Origin: UBA2112 sp964596695
Lineage (GTDB): Bacteria > Patescibacteriota > Saccharimonadia > Saccharimonadales > Saccharimonadaceae
Assembly (NCBI GenBank): GCA_964596695.1
Contig: CAZQVE010000001.1
Location: 124,001 to 188,000, forward strand
Direction: 5' to 3'
Length of the DNA stretch: 64,000 bases
Position 1 is the first letter of the stretch. Each line of letters opens with the position of its first letter. This document shows, in pieces, positions 32,601 to 40,181 of the stretch. The notes below the pieces were generated by a model. It saw only the letters and a list, made by a program, of their open reading frames with translations, was not told the DNA's origin and searched no databases. The translations under genes were made by a program, and so were the position numbers.

Positions 32601-35600
32601 ATCCAGATCGTAGAACGTCAGGCCTGTCGTGGTATTCAAATGAATAGTACCGTGACTGACGTACATCCTGACCGCGACGTTCGGGTTTGTCTCGCTACTC
32701 GTCACTTGCAGGTCGGTGATGGTTGTAGCGGCGCCACTTTCGTTCGTCACACTGCTACCGCCGGTAAGTTTGGTGGGGTCTTCTGTCGTGATGTTTATAT
32801 CTTTGGCGGAGATAAGCGGCAGATTGCCCGGCGCGCCGTATTCGACAACATATCCCGGAAGCGTGCTCGAACATGCTTCGTCATTCCAAAAACCGTTTCT
32901 GACCATGTCTTCGCCGGACTCGTAATAGAACAACTGCGCGCAGTTTTCACCAGGATCACTATTGTTCGGCTCCTGACCACCAGCAGTGAAATATGAGTTG
33001 TACCAGTGAGCATACTGGCCATCGGTCTCATAACCGCTGCGGTTGCCCATAGCGAGGCCGGTGCCCTGCCAGAACTGCGTGCCCGCCTCGGGGCCGGTTC
33101 TCCACGTCCACACTTCCTCATTGCCCTCGTCACTGGCACCAATCCAGCTGGCGTTTTTGATCTGGTCTTCGATAAACTTACTCTCGCCCGCCGAAGTAAT
33201 TGTCGCCAAGTAGCCATCAGCACCGCGTCTCGTTCTGCTGGCGGCATCGTTCTTGGCATCGTTCCAGTTGACACCGCCGCTTATCGGTATGTACTGATAC
33301 AAGTGGTCATTGCCGGGGTAAAGAGCCTCGCCGGGCCGTATTAATGACGCCGACAGTTTGTCGGTACCGGCATCGCCGTCAGTACGCGTGTAGTGGAGGC
33401 TGCTCAGTGCCGCGTTGACATTACTTAAGCTGCCGCTGAACTGTAGGTTGGCCGTGTCGCTCGGCTGGCCTTCGGTTATCGTGGTACCGTCCAGGTCGTA
33501 GAACGTCAGGCCGGTATCCGTGTTCACGTGGAGAGTACCGTGGACGACATATAGTTTGACCGATACACTCGGCGTCGTATCCGTGCTGGTCACTTGCAGA
33601 TCGGTAATAGCTACCGTGGAGCCGCCGGTGTAGGTGACCGCACTACCGCCGGTGAGCTGCGTCGCGCCGATATAGACATGTCCGCTTGGCGACCACGATG
33701 ACTCATTACCAGACCTATCTGTCGCCTTGACACGGAAGTACCAATCGCCGTCGGTCAACGCGTCAGTATTCGCATACGATACAGAGCTTGTTGTATCCGT
33801 CGTAGCACCCGAAAAGTCAGCGTTCTCAGACCACTCTACCGTGTACGCATCGGTTCCCAGTCCCGATCCGCCGTCGTCGCTGCTGCTCGTCCAGCTCCAG
33901 ATCGGCGTCGTGTCGGTAGCGCCTGTGCTGGCGGCCGGAGTACCGGGCGCACTTGGCGCGGCAGTGTCCACCTTGAACGCTATAGCGCCGCTGTTTGCCA
34001 CCACCCAATCAGAACTCATGTCGCCATCGTCGATAACTTTAACGCGCCAATAGTACTCGTCATCGGACAAAGCAGAGCCAACCGTATAGCTGCTCGCGCC
34101 CGGTGCTGCCAAACTGGAAGTGTGGTCGACTTCCGGCGAATCAAAATCGATACTATTGTCGACCTGTAACTGGTATTTCACCTGTGAGCTGTCGCTGTCT
34201 GCCGTCGTAAAACTTAGCGTCGGAGTGCTGTCGCCCGTCCAGCCGCCATCCGCCGGACTGAGGCTGGTGGCGGTAGGCGCAGCAAAATCCCAGTCGGTGT
34301 TTCTACTGCCATCAACGCTGTTTTGTGAAACTAATATATCGCCTCCGGTGTTGTTGCTGTCCTGAACGTACAGATACCGCAAATCAGTCGTTGCACCTGT
34401 CGCATTAATACTCCAGGCGCTGCCAAGCGAGCTTGATAGTAGTGGCAGCAGGTTGCCCTCGACACCCTTCAGCGTGAGATTGTTTGTGATCGTCTGTGTT
34501 TTGCCTGCTTGGAATTTGACTGTATCGGTCGAAGATACGGTCTTGCTTAGGTTATAAAACGTGTTGTTACCCGTGATGGTCTGGTTGATACCGGTCAGAT
34601 TTACCGTGCTGGTACCCGGCGTGAACACGCTACCGCCGGAATCGTTTTGCCAGTTCCCGCTAACGGCAACGGTTCCAGAACCGCCATTGACGGTGCCACC
34701 GTGCAGATAAAATAACCCGCCCACCGTCAGGTTATTGCCGCCGAGATTAAACGTGTTGGGCGAGTTGATTTGAAAGTTACCGTTCACTGTCAGCGCGGCA
34801 CCCGGATTGACAGTACCGCCGGGTCCTTGGAAATAAAGGTCATGATAGGTGTTACCAGCAATCAAACCATTGAGTGTCACGCCAGATTGAACCACGTAAT
34901 GAATCTGACCGGAATCGGCGTCGTTCGTAAAGCCGGTTAGTGTTTCGGTGCCCTCCATATATAACTTGCCGTCATTGCTAAAGGCGCCGCCATCGTTCAT
35001 GGTCAAATCATTGCCAGCCAAATGAGCGACTCCACCGCTTTGGATGGTCAAATCGGCAACGCTGGTATTGCCAGACATGTACATTTCCCTGGTCGCACCC
35101 GTGGCTACGACGACGTTCGTATAAGCATCCGGCACAGCGCCGGTATCCCAGTTGCTACCAGTAGCATAGTCAGTCGATGTCGCGCCGGTCCAGGTAGCGG
35201 TCGTGTGTTTGCCAGAGGCGAGGTCGTCGATTTCACTCGCACTCAGTACCCGGTTATATACTCGAACATCGTCAAGATTACCGTTGAGATATTCAAAATA
35301 CGCAGCACTGGAATTCCACTTACTCCCGATAGTCACGTTGATACCATCTGCCAGCCCCATAGCACCGGAGGTACTACTTGCATCTAACGCGCCGTTGATA
35401 TAGAGCTTTTTGCTGCCGTTAGTGGCCGTTGCCGTCACATGATACCAGGTGCCAGGTACCAATGTGGTACTTGAATCAAGAGAGTTGGTGCCCGTCCCGC
35501 CATCGCCCGTCCACCAGTGTATCTTTCCGCCGTTCTGCTGGAGCGTCCACTGTTGCTTGACACCTACCTGCCACTTTGCCACAAAGGTTTGGATACCGGT

Positions 35601-36017
35601 CGTTTCGTTCATCTTCACCCAAGTAGAGACGCTGACAGCATCGGTGTTATCGAATGATCCGTCATTCGCAGCGGTGAGGTATTGTGTTGAACCGTTAAAA
35701 CTTATACTGTGCGTATCGTCAAATGCGTCATTCATTGCCGCTGGTATATCCGTATCGGGAACAGGAGCATTCGTCGGCGTCGCGTTGTTGCCGTGACCGC
35801 TGGCATCGGCCGCCGTACTGCCCGTAGTCGATTCATCAAACTTCCAGTAGGCCGCCAGATTACCCTGCACCGCTGCCCGAGTTGGCAGCATATGCCATAC
35901 CAAAGCGCTCGCTATCGCCAATGCAAAAACGCCGCTTGTGACGGCTACGATTTTACGGCCAGATCGGCCGCGTTTCCCCTCGTGAGCATTTCCCCTGTCG
36001 GTTCGCCCTCTAAACAC
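29649..36017 (-). CDS. Giant modular surface protein: LamG, duplicated C-type lectin, CHB_HEX-like and C-terminal anchor
   Basis: A 2122-residue exported protein; start GTG with GGAGGAAC 1 base upstream. Basic N-terminus and signal helix at about 22-48. LamG/concanavalin-like fold at 50-265 (AYWKFDES, ADASGHGNNAT, WVKMNETTG). A Gly/Asn beta-rich part at 270-580. Fibronectin-like repeats at 585-780. Two tandem copies of a module of about 290 residues at 785-1357, each a cadherin-like strand set plus C-type lectin domain (EPNNS near 1016 and 1308, WND near 1044 and 1330). More Ig-like repeats, YYTTDGSTPD (CHB_HEX-like) near 1740, a ZU5-like segment near 1905, and a C-terminal helix with RRRKRE. 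Probably a host-binding adhesin. Confidence 0.88.
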   Translation of the reverse strand: MFRGRTDRGNAHEGKRGRSGRKIVAVTSGVFALAIASALVWHMLPTRAAVQGNLAAYWKFDESTTGSTAADASGHGNNATPTNAPVPDTDIPAAMNDAFDDTHSISFNGSTQYLTAANDGSFDNTDAVSVSTWVKMNETTGIQTFVAKWQVGVKQQWTLQQNGGKIHWWTGDGGTGTNSLDSSTTLVPGTWYHVTATATNGSKKLYINGALDASSTSGAMGLADGINVTIGSKWNSSAAYFEYLNGNLDDVRVYNRVLSASEIDDLASGKHTTATWTGATSTDYATGSNWDTGAVPDAYTNVVVATGATREMYMSGNTSVADLTIQSGGVAHLAGNDLTMNDGGAFSNDGKLYMEGTETLTGFTNDADSGQIHYVVQSGVTLNGLIAGNTYHDLYFQGPGGTVNPGAALTVNGNFQINSPNTFNLGGNNLTVGGLFYLHGGTVNGGSGTVAVSGNWQNDSGGSVFTPGTSTVNLTGINQTITGNNTFYNLSKTVSSTDTVKFQAGKTQTITNNLTLKGVEGNLLPLLSSSLGSAWSINATGATTDLRYLYVQDSNNTGGDILVSQNSVDGSRNTDWDFAAPTATSLSPADGGWTGDSTPTLSFTTADSDSSQVKYQLQVDNSIDFDSPEVDHTSSLAAPGASSYTVGSALSDDEYYWRVKVIDDGDMSSDWVVANSGAIAFKVDTAAPSAPGTPAASTGATDTTPIWSWTSSSDDGGSGLGTDAYTVEWSENADFSGATTDTTSSVSYANTDALTDGDWYFRVKATDRSGNESSWSPSGHVYIGATQLTGGSAVTYTGGSTVAITDLQVTSTDTTPSVSVKLYVVHGTLHVNTDTGLTFYDLDGTTITEGQPSDTANLQFSGSLSNVNAALSSLHYTRTDGDAGTDKLSASLIRPGEALYPGNDHLYQYIPISGGVNWNDAKNDAASRTRRGADGYLATITSAGESKFIEDQIKNASWIGASDEGNEEVWTWRTGPEAGTQFWQGTGLAMGNRSGYETDGQYAHWYNSYFTAGGQEPNNSDPGENCAQLFYYESGEDMVRNGFWNDEACSSTLPGYVVEYGAPGNLPLISAKDINITTEDPTKLTGGSSVTNESGAATTITDLQVTSSETNPNVAVRMYVSHGTIHLNTTTGLTFYDLDGTELTGGQPSDTADLHISGTMDNVNAALATLQYTRISDATGTDTLSASLVQPGEVPSSNNHLYEYVAGPSTWREAKDAAAASSKYGAQGYLATITSKTENDFIQDRLKSDSWIGASDSGVEGEWRWVTGPEYGQQFWQGSGSGSDVDDMFVHWNNPLTGGTDEQKSEPNNSGSNEHCAEFYAVDGLWNDQPCSSSLGYIVEYGAPGNLPVVSSKDISITTTDTTSPTKPGTPSATSPTKNNKPTVGWTAATDSGTGLDDPAYTLQWSEDADFDSISGFATTGATSLTLSDDLSDGSWYFRVIATDNIGNTSVSNVSNAVIIDTTLPIATANASAVGQDQAGDTSYSFTVEYTDNGSGIDGDTIDTDDVAVSHDEVTLSVTSASWNAATHVATYTITPPGGSWNDADNGTWNIEINTNQVADLAGNYFAGNDTAAPIQVNMDTTGPDLNAVTGPQAGIYTTGEHLDFHVFFNGAVTVTTTDGTPYLPVTLDTGGLVRANYLSGSSTDELVFRYTVASGDFDNDGVELDSAIILNDGTIKDPLGNTPELLLHDITPLTNVLVDALGPETPSATPAGGNYASVQEVSLSSNDLGGNPVTIYYTTDGSTPDSSSRRYTDPITISKDQTLKAIAYDVLNNASDVMEEAYNLPPAISAIQSTYGTTLGKEVITWTTDEVASSQVSYGLTASLGETTPETNTSPRVKTHSVTLENLVPCSIYHFSVTSKDANGNSATSDDGSFITDGCAGLADVISHNETSLTSTGGTLTLGGTTVIVPSGAVSSNFTLQIKKINSTTAANAIGAPADHNLVAGVFDIKILKDEKTAITNFAQPIMITLSYNDPEIVKLIESTLAIYRWDEGTGWVRLDNCTVAAEANTVTCTTTHFSTFSLYGNIKPISDGSNDSRSRTGGELGGVSIVQADDPTTGGDTDAETHNSSTPTTTGRDDQDKTGANGSDATTSMGIWRWLFAIAILAVLGLLVVARRRKRE
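31945..33662 (-). repeat. Two tandem copies of a lectin module inside the giant surface gene
   Basis: Module 1 (about 33662-32775) and module 2 (about 32774-31945) both run from LTGGS.V through ITDLQVTS, LTFYDLDGT, QPSDTA, a C-type lectin with GYLATITS, WIGASD, EPNNS and WND, to EYGAPGNLP and SKDI/AKDI. The protein sequences are close enough to show a duplication, but clearly diverged. Confidence 0.85.
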
Positions 36018-36090
36018 CGTTCCTCCGGGCTAAAAGTTTCTGTTTCTATTGAACTATTTTTATCCTTAAAACACAAGCGTTTTATCACTG

Positions 36091-36951
36091 TTATGCGGGC
36101 TTTTGACACATGTCCAGCGCGAGGGCGCCGATACTTCTGTTTTTATCCGCGAGAAGGCCAGCCATCTGCTCTCTTGCCATGTAGTACACGTCCTCGGCGA
36201 GCTTGAAGTCGAATATGTCTTTCGTACTCTTGGCCAGACCGCTGATCTCACGGTTAGGACGGATATAGATCACTTTGCCGCCATGCTGCCTCTTCCAACT
36301 GCCAAGTTCTTGGTGTGACTTCATCTCCAATGCCCAACCAGCAGGGAATTTGAGCGGTCCAAGCGGCACTTTCAGGTGTTGCGACAACGCCGCCACCGCT
36401 AAGAGCGTGTGCGATCGAGGTGCTTTGTCGGCATAGCCAACCGAACCGCCAGCGCCGCCGTCCCAGTAGCGATCTCCTGCGACATTTGCCGGTGACCATA
36501 GACCCGGTACCGATGATGACGGTGTCACGACATCGGCCAGATCATACTCCCCACCATTGAGTATCTCGAGGCGGAACCGCGGATCTTGCCGCGTGGGGAA
36601 TCGCACAGCAGTGGCGTTGACATTGTCCGCCCGCATAGTGCCGAACACTTCACGGGCATAACCCTTTAGGTAGTCCTGCTCGTAATTAAACAGATCGATC
36701 TGATCCATTCCGGCAACATCGTTAAACTCAACGCCCGTCGCCATCATGGCAGCAACCCATGAACCGGCGGAGGTGCCGAGCATCGTCGCTCCGCTGAAGT
36801 CCACGCCTCTTTGCCTTAGCTCGTCGAGAATACCAGCCTCGTAGCCAATACCGAAAGCACCGCCGCCATATAACACGATAGACGGTTGGTTCGGGTCGTG
36901 GTTTGGAAACTGCTCAGGCACGTAAAGATCGTTGTGGCGCTCGTATGTCAT
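36091..36951 (-). CDS. Patatin-like phospholipase
   Basis: A 286-residue Ser/Asp lipid acyl hydrolase. Oxyanion loop GGGAFG (29-34), nucleophile elbow GTSAGS with Ser61 (59-64), and the catalytic Asp in YWDGGAGG (D near 160). No signal peptide, so cytoplasmic or surface-delivered by an unknown route. It probably cleaves phospholipids or lipid esters, a useful activity for a host-dependent cell that imports fatty acids. ATG 36951 is chosen: the longer frame overlaps the YozG gene, and a weak TAGGCT lies 8 bases upstream. Confidence 0.85.
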   Translation of the reverse strand: MTYERHNDLYVPEQFPNHDPNQPSIVLYGGGAFGIGYEAGILDELRQRGVDFSGATMLGTSAGSWVAAMMATGVEFNDVAGMDQIDLFNYEQDYLKGYAREVFGTMRADNVNATAVRFPTRQDPRFRLEILNGGEYDLADVVTPSSSVPGLWSPANVAGDRYWDGGAGGSVGYADKAPRSHTLLAVAALSQHLKVPLGPLKFPAGWALEMKSHQELGSWKRQHGGKVIYIRPNREISGLAKSTKDIFDFKLAEDVYYMAREQMAGLLADKNRSIGALALDMCQKPA

Positions 36952-36994
36952 TACAGACGAGCCTACCCTAGTCAGAGACTTTGCGCAAGTGATG

Positions 36995-37207
36995 CTACCT
37001 CTTATTGCTTCTGTGTTCCAAGATATCGCCAGGCTGGCAGTCCAAGGCTTCGCAAATCGCTTCAAGCGTCGACAATCGGATAGCCTTGGCCTTGCCGTTT
37101 TTCAAGATCGACAAATTCGCCAAGGTGATTCCTACCTTTTCTGACAGCTCCGTAACGCTCATCTTGCGCTTTGCCAGCATAACATCGATGTTTACGATTA
37201 TTGCCAT
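36995..37207 (-). CDS. YozG-type helix-turn-helix regulator
   Basis: A 70-residue Xre/Cro-family protein: MLAKRKMSVTELSEKVGITLANLSILKNGKAKAIRLSTLEAICEALDCQPGDIL is the complete HTH fold. This sequence type (YozG) is usually encoded beside a DUF2975 membrane protein, as here, 8 bases downstream of it. It most likely controls its own operon through the palindrome at 37750-37772. The patatin gene follows 43 bases later and could be read through. Confidence 0.88.
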   Translation of the reverse strand: MAIIVNIDVMLAKRKMSVTELSEKVGITLANLSILKNGKAKAIRLSTLEAICEALDCQPGDILEHRSNKR

Positions 37208-37215
37208 GTGTCGCT

Positions 37216-37698
37216 TCAGACCGTCAGGTCATTTTCCTTTTTCATATCGACAGCACTCTCCAGGAGACGTTCCAGCACGGCAGCAAAGACCGCGATAACA
37301 AGCGGTGCGAAACTCATCACCAGTCCGATTACCATCAGACCGGGCGCGTCAGCCATGTCAGCTACGCGGTAAATAAATGGTAAGATTGCGGCGTATAAGA
37401 CGCTAAACAGAACCGCGCAGTATTTAATACGCCGAAGCGCCATGACCGACAGACCCGAAAACGCCTTGTTTTTGTCGATATAATGCAGCAGTTTTAGCGT
37501 CTGCCATAATGCGGCAAAAAACGGCACGGTCGTGGCTGCCAGCAGTGCCATGAATGGATACTTCCAGTCAGCGACTTCCGGGAACTCTTGCGCCCAACCG
37601 GTATTGATTGCCGGCAATATCAAAAAACACAAAAACACCGCCACGGCACCCATCAAAAATACTACCGCCCGCAGAAAATACGTCGAACTACGTTTCAT
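37216..37698 (-). CDS. DUF2975 membrane protein
   Basis: A 160-residue protein with four predicted helices (about 8-28, 46-66, 90-112 and 123-148) and a short acidic/basic tail. The layout and the partner HTH gene downstream match the DUF2975 (YoaS-like) family, thought to relay membrane or envelope signals to the YozG regulator; the mechanism is not established. ATG 37698 is chosen because AAAGGTGG ends 4 bases before it. Confidence 0.8.
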   Translation of the reverse strand: MKRSSTYFLRAVVFLMGAVAVFLCFLILPAINTGWAQEFPEVADWKYPFMALLAATTVPFFAALWQTLKLLHYIDKNKAFSGLSVMALRRIKYCAVLFSVLYAAILPFIYRVADMADAPGLMVIGLVMSFAPLVIAVFAAVLERLLESAVDMKKENDLTV

Positions 37699-37737
37699 AT
37701 GCCCACCTTTTTTCGTTGTTCTTTTATTCATACGTAC

Positions 37738-37743
37738 AGCATA
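37738..37743 (-). promoter_or_regulatory. -10 element of the DUF2975/YozG operon
   Basis: TATGCT (37743-37738) upstream of the DUF2975 start. The palindrome at 37750-37772 covers its spacer and -35 region. Confidence 0.5.
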
Positions 37744-37749
37744 GCACAG

Positions 37750-37772
37750 TATTTATCGTTTTACGATAAATA
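37750..37772. promoter_or_regulatory. Operator-like palindrome of the YozG/DUF2975 operon
   Basis: TATTTATCGT (37750-37759), spacer TTT, ACGATAAATA (37763-37772): perfect 10-base arms. A third half-site, GTTATCGTAT, follows at 37774-37783. Its position over the -35 suggests autorepression by the HTH protein. Confidence 0.7.
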
Positions 37773-37781
37773 GTTATCGTA

Positions 37782-38261
37782 TTATGACATATGATGGTGG
37801 TGACTGTGCTCCGACCCGTGATGGATCGCATGCGTTAGCGCATGTCCCTTGCCTTTGGTTAGGAGGTAGTAGTTTACCGGCCAGGCAACGGCAAATGCCA
37901 CGAGGAGTGAAGCTATACGAGACAGCCAATAGGTTGCGTGCGCCAGATCTTTGTCGAACGCGCCAGGAATCAACACCATGGCGGAATTGTCCGCAATTGT
38001 CATAGCGAGAATCGATACGGTATCAGCGACAAAGACGAGTTTTAGCGCGGGCCAAAATTTCAGACCGTGACGCACTAATGGAACGGTCGAAAACGCATAC
38101 CCTGACAGGAACGATAGAGCGCTCGCCAAGATAATCGTGTTGCCCACGCTAAAGTTCGCGTGCGTCCCGATGGTAACACCAATCATTTCCCCAACCGCAC
38201 ACCCAATCAAACAATGAAGGGTTGCACTGGCGGCCATTCGTAGCGTTGCTGGTCTTTTCAT
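37782..38261 (-). CDS. DUF4396-like membrane protein with His-rich tail
   Basis: A 159-residue protein with four predicted helices and a strongly histidine-rich C-terminus (HAIHHGSEHSHHHHMS). The LHCLIGCAVGEMIGVTIG start with an N-terminal cysteine, and the ADTVSILAMTIADN stretch, fit DUF4396. The histidine tail hints at metal binding. The ATG overlaps the stop of the DUF1905/YdeI-like gene (ATGA), so the two are coupled. The role is unknown. Confidence 0.7.
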   Translation of the reverse strand: MKRPATLRMAASATLHCLIGCAVGEMIGVTIGTHANFSVGNTIILASALSFLSGYAFSTVPLVRHGLKFWPALKLVFVADTVSILAMTIADNSAMVLIPGAFDKDLAHATYWLSRIASLLVAFAVAWPVNYYLLTKGKGHALTHAIHHGSEHSHHHHMS

Positions 38262-38806
38262 GCCGTGAGTTCGATGAGTCGGCCGCTTTTGGACAGTTCC
38301 GGGTCGGTACAGGCGGCTAGATTAAAACAGCATGGGCGGCGATGTTTGCCATTCAACTTCGAGATCGATGCCCCTACCCGTTTCGCGCGGGTATCAAGAT
38401 TACCTGTCGCGTTGACCCACCGGACCCATTCCCAGCGCGCCATGGGCGTGATGTCGTGCCACTTTTCCTTTACCTTTTCGGGAGCGGTTTTCAGTGCTGC
38501 CGCAAAGTCTTTCGGCACATCCGGTTCCGGCCAGCTCTTCGTAACGGTGAGTTCCAATGCTGCGGTGTCGCCCGCCTTGACGTTCGCCGCCTTCTGCAGC
38601 TCGTCGGTTACCTTCACGAAGTGCCCCCAATATCCGTCTGGTTCCAGCACGGTCGTAAAGTCGTGTCCGTTGAACTTTCCAACCACGGCCACTTGTCCGC
38701 GAGACGGTAACTTTTGGCTCTCCGCCTCGGGCAGCTGTAAAATAGTCTGGCTCTTCAGCGTATAGAGCGGAGCTTCGAAATGGATTGTTGGGACGTTCGT
38801 CTTCAT
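38258..38806 (-). CDS. DUF1905/YdeI-OmdA domain protein
   Basis: A 182-residue cytoplasmic protein. The first 95 residues form a DUF1905 beta barrel (GHDFTTVLEPDGYWGHFVKVTDEL, GDTAALELTVTKSW). The next part is an OmdA (bacteriocin-protection, YdeI) helical domain (VPKDFAAALKTAPEKVKEKWHDITPMARWEWVRWVNATGNLDTR). A C-terminal segment with CCFN and AACTDPE holds three cysteines. Family members are linked to antimicrobial-peptide resistance without a known mechanism. The ATG is 6 bases after TATACT (leaderless). Confidence 0.8.
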   Translation of the reverse strand: MKTNVPTIHFEAPLYTLKSQTILQLPEAESQKLPSRGQVAVVGKFNGHDFTTVLEPDGYWGHFVKVTDELQKAANVKAGDTAALELTVTKSWPEPDVPKDFAAALKTAPEKVKEKWHDITPMARWEWVRWVNATGNLDTRAKRVGASISKLNGKHRRPCCFNLAACTDPELSKSGRLIELTA

Positions 38807-38841
38807 ATACTTAGTATAGCAAAAAGGAGATGCACGGCTCT

Positions 38842-39414
38842 TTATGAGCGCAGAACTTTGTGCGCAAGTTTTACGGCGTCGTCTACAGTATTGGTTTGTG
38901 GTGCTGAACCAGTGCCATAGTTCAGGATAATCCAGTTGCCGCCGTCGAGAATATTCAGCTGGCCGTTCGCTTTGTTAAAGTAAGCGCTGTCGCCCACACC
39001 CTTTACTACCTCGACATCGTTATTAGACCTCGCCTGTACGAAGTCGGTTTTGTTCTGCTGTATACCCTTGTCCTCGACAGCGGAGCGTACGGCAACTGCT
39101 GCCACCTTCAGCTTAGAAGAATCGGCATTCGCGTCCGTATAGCTACACTTGCTCGTAGCCGTATCTCCTGATACGACAGGGTCTTTCGTGTCGACGCTCA
39201 GTACGTGGTCGCCTAGCATATCCTGCGCTTTGGCGGGTGTTAACAGGTCGCAGGCTTTGACGGGCTGATACGTATAGTGAGGCGTCATGCTGTAGATAAA
39301 CAGAGAACCGAGGAAGGCGGCAACAAGAACGGTCACGCTCCATAAAACAATATTTCTTTGGTGGACGATGATGTAGGTCTTTACTGTCTGGAGTGTCTGG
39401 GTAGCGGTGTTCAT
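38842..39414 (-). CDS. Membrane-anchored exported protein, DUF3558-like
   Basis: A 190-residue protein with a single transmembrane helix (about 22-44) and an exported domain. CDLLTPAKAQDMLGDHV (55-71) with a second cysteine in SKCSYTD (near 89) resembles actinobacterial DUF3558 lipoproteins (C-LL-P-----LG), although no lipobox is present. The two cysteines are likely disulfide-bonded. The function is unknown. TATACT lies 10 bases before the ATG. Confidence 0.6.
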   Translation of the reverse strand: MNTATQTLQTVKTYIIVHQRNIVLWSVTVLVAAFLGSLFIYSMTPHYTYQPVKACDLLTPAKAQDMLGDHVLSVDTKDPVVSGDTATSKCSYTDANADSSKLKVAAVAVRSAVEDKGIQQNKTDFVQARSNNDVEVVKGVGDSAYFNKANGQLNILDGGNWIILNYGTGSAPQTNTVDDAVKLAHKVLRS

Positions 39415-39471
39415 AAGTTCTTATAGTATAGCAGTTATACTTCGAGTAATGACTATACTTACAAAGAAAGT

Positions 39472-39515
39472 CCCGGTTTCGACAAACAGATTCAAATCTG
39501 CTTGTCGAAACCGGG
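39472..39515 (-). terminator. Long hairpin terminator after the GerMN-like gene
   Basis: Arms of about 21 bases with one mismatch (CCCGGTTTCGACAAACAGAT and its complement), tight loop. On the minus strand it is followed by CTTTCTTTG. It ends the 39526-40128 gene. Confidence 0.8.
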
Positions 39516-39525
39516 GAATGACCGC

Positions 39526-40128
39526 CTAGCGCGCGGAGAGACGCTGCTCTACCGTGACACCGTCGATCTTGACGACAGCGTTGCCAACACCGGCTGCGAC
39601 GCTTGCCGCTCGCTTCAGCTGAGTGATGATCCGTGGATCGTCACAGGTACCGCCGCTCTGCAGCTCGCCAGTCAGGTTGACCGTCACCGTGTCGCCGGAA
39701 ACAGACGAACCGACGTATGACAACCGTGACTGATACAAGGCGTTGTACAACCCTGATTCGCCAAGGCGCTGTTCGTGATCCGCCAGCAGCCGGTCGAACG
39801 AGGCCTTGACCTGGTTGGTGAACGTGACTGGTTCCGTGGTCGTCATGACCAGGCTATCGCCACAACCCACCTCTGTGCCGGACACGCCATTGTCATCAAC
39901 CGCGACGTAGAACAGCGACAAAGGCGCCGTCTTCGACTCGGGCTGACTGACCGGCGGTGACTGGCTCGGTTCGATTGTCTGCGTGACAACCGGATTGTCG
40001 TTCGAAATCGAAGCCAGGTAGTGGTCGGCCCATGTCTTGGCGACCCATACTACGCCCGAGATCCCTGCGATAATCGCAACGATCACGACCGCTGTCTTTA
40101 TGACTCCCATCTGTGCATCCTTACGCAT
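39526..40128 (-). CDS. Membrane-anchored GerMN-domain-like protein
   Basis: A 200-residue protein: N-terminal transmembrane helix (about 8-30), Pro/Ser/Gln linker (50-68), then a domain (70-195) like GerMN: LSLFYVAVDDNGVSGTEVGCGDSLV, LLADHEQRLGESGLYNAL, VSGDTVTVNLTGELQSGGTCDDPRIITQLKRAA. Two cysteines (near 90 and 160) may pair. GerMN domains occur in germination and lipoprotein contexts; here a cell-surface role is likely. The ribosome site TTAGGAG precedes the ATG by 6 bases. Confidence 0.7.
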   Translation of the reverse strand: MRKDAQMGVIKTAVVIVAIIAGISGVVWVAKTWADHYLASISNDNPVVTQTIEPSQSPPVSQPESKTAPLSLFYVAVDDNGVSGTEVGCGDSLVMTTTEPVTFTNQVKASFDRLLADHEQRLGESGLYNALYQSRLSYVGSSVSGDTVTVNLTGELQSGGTCDDPRIITQLKRAASVAAGVGNAVVKIDGVTVEQRLSAR

Positions 40129-40181
40129 GAAAATCTCCTAACGGACGGGTTGCGATGGATACGCTTATTTTAACATACGCG

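Noticed and set aside
29659..36206. Many plus-strand frames of 60-170 codons opposite the giant surface gene
   Set aside because: They are shadows of the 6.4 kb minus-strand gene, with low-complexity or Arg/Ser-rich translations and no ribosome sites; the minus frame has clear domains throughout.
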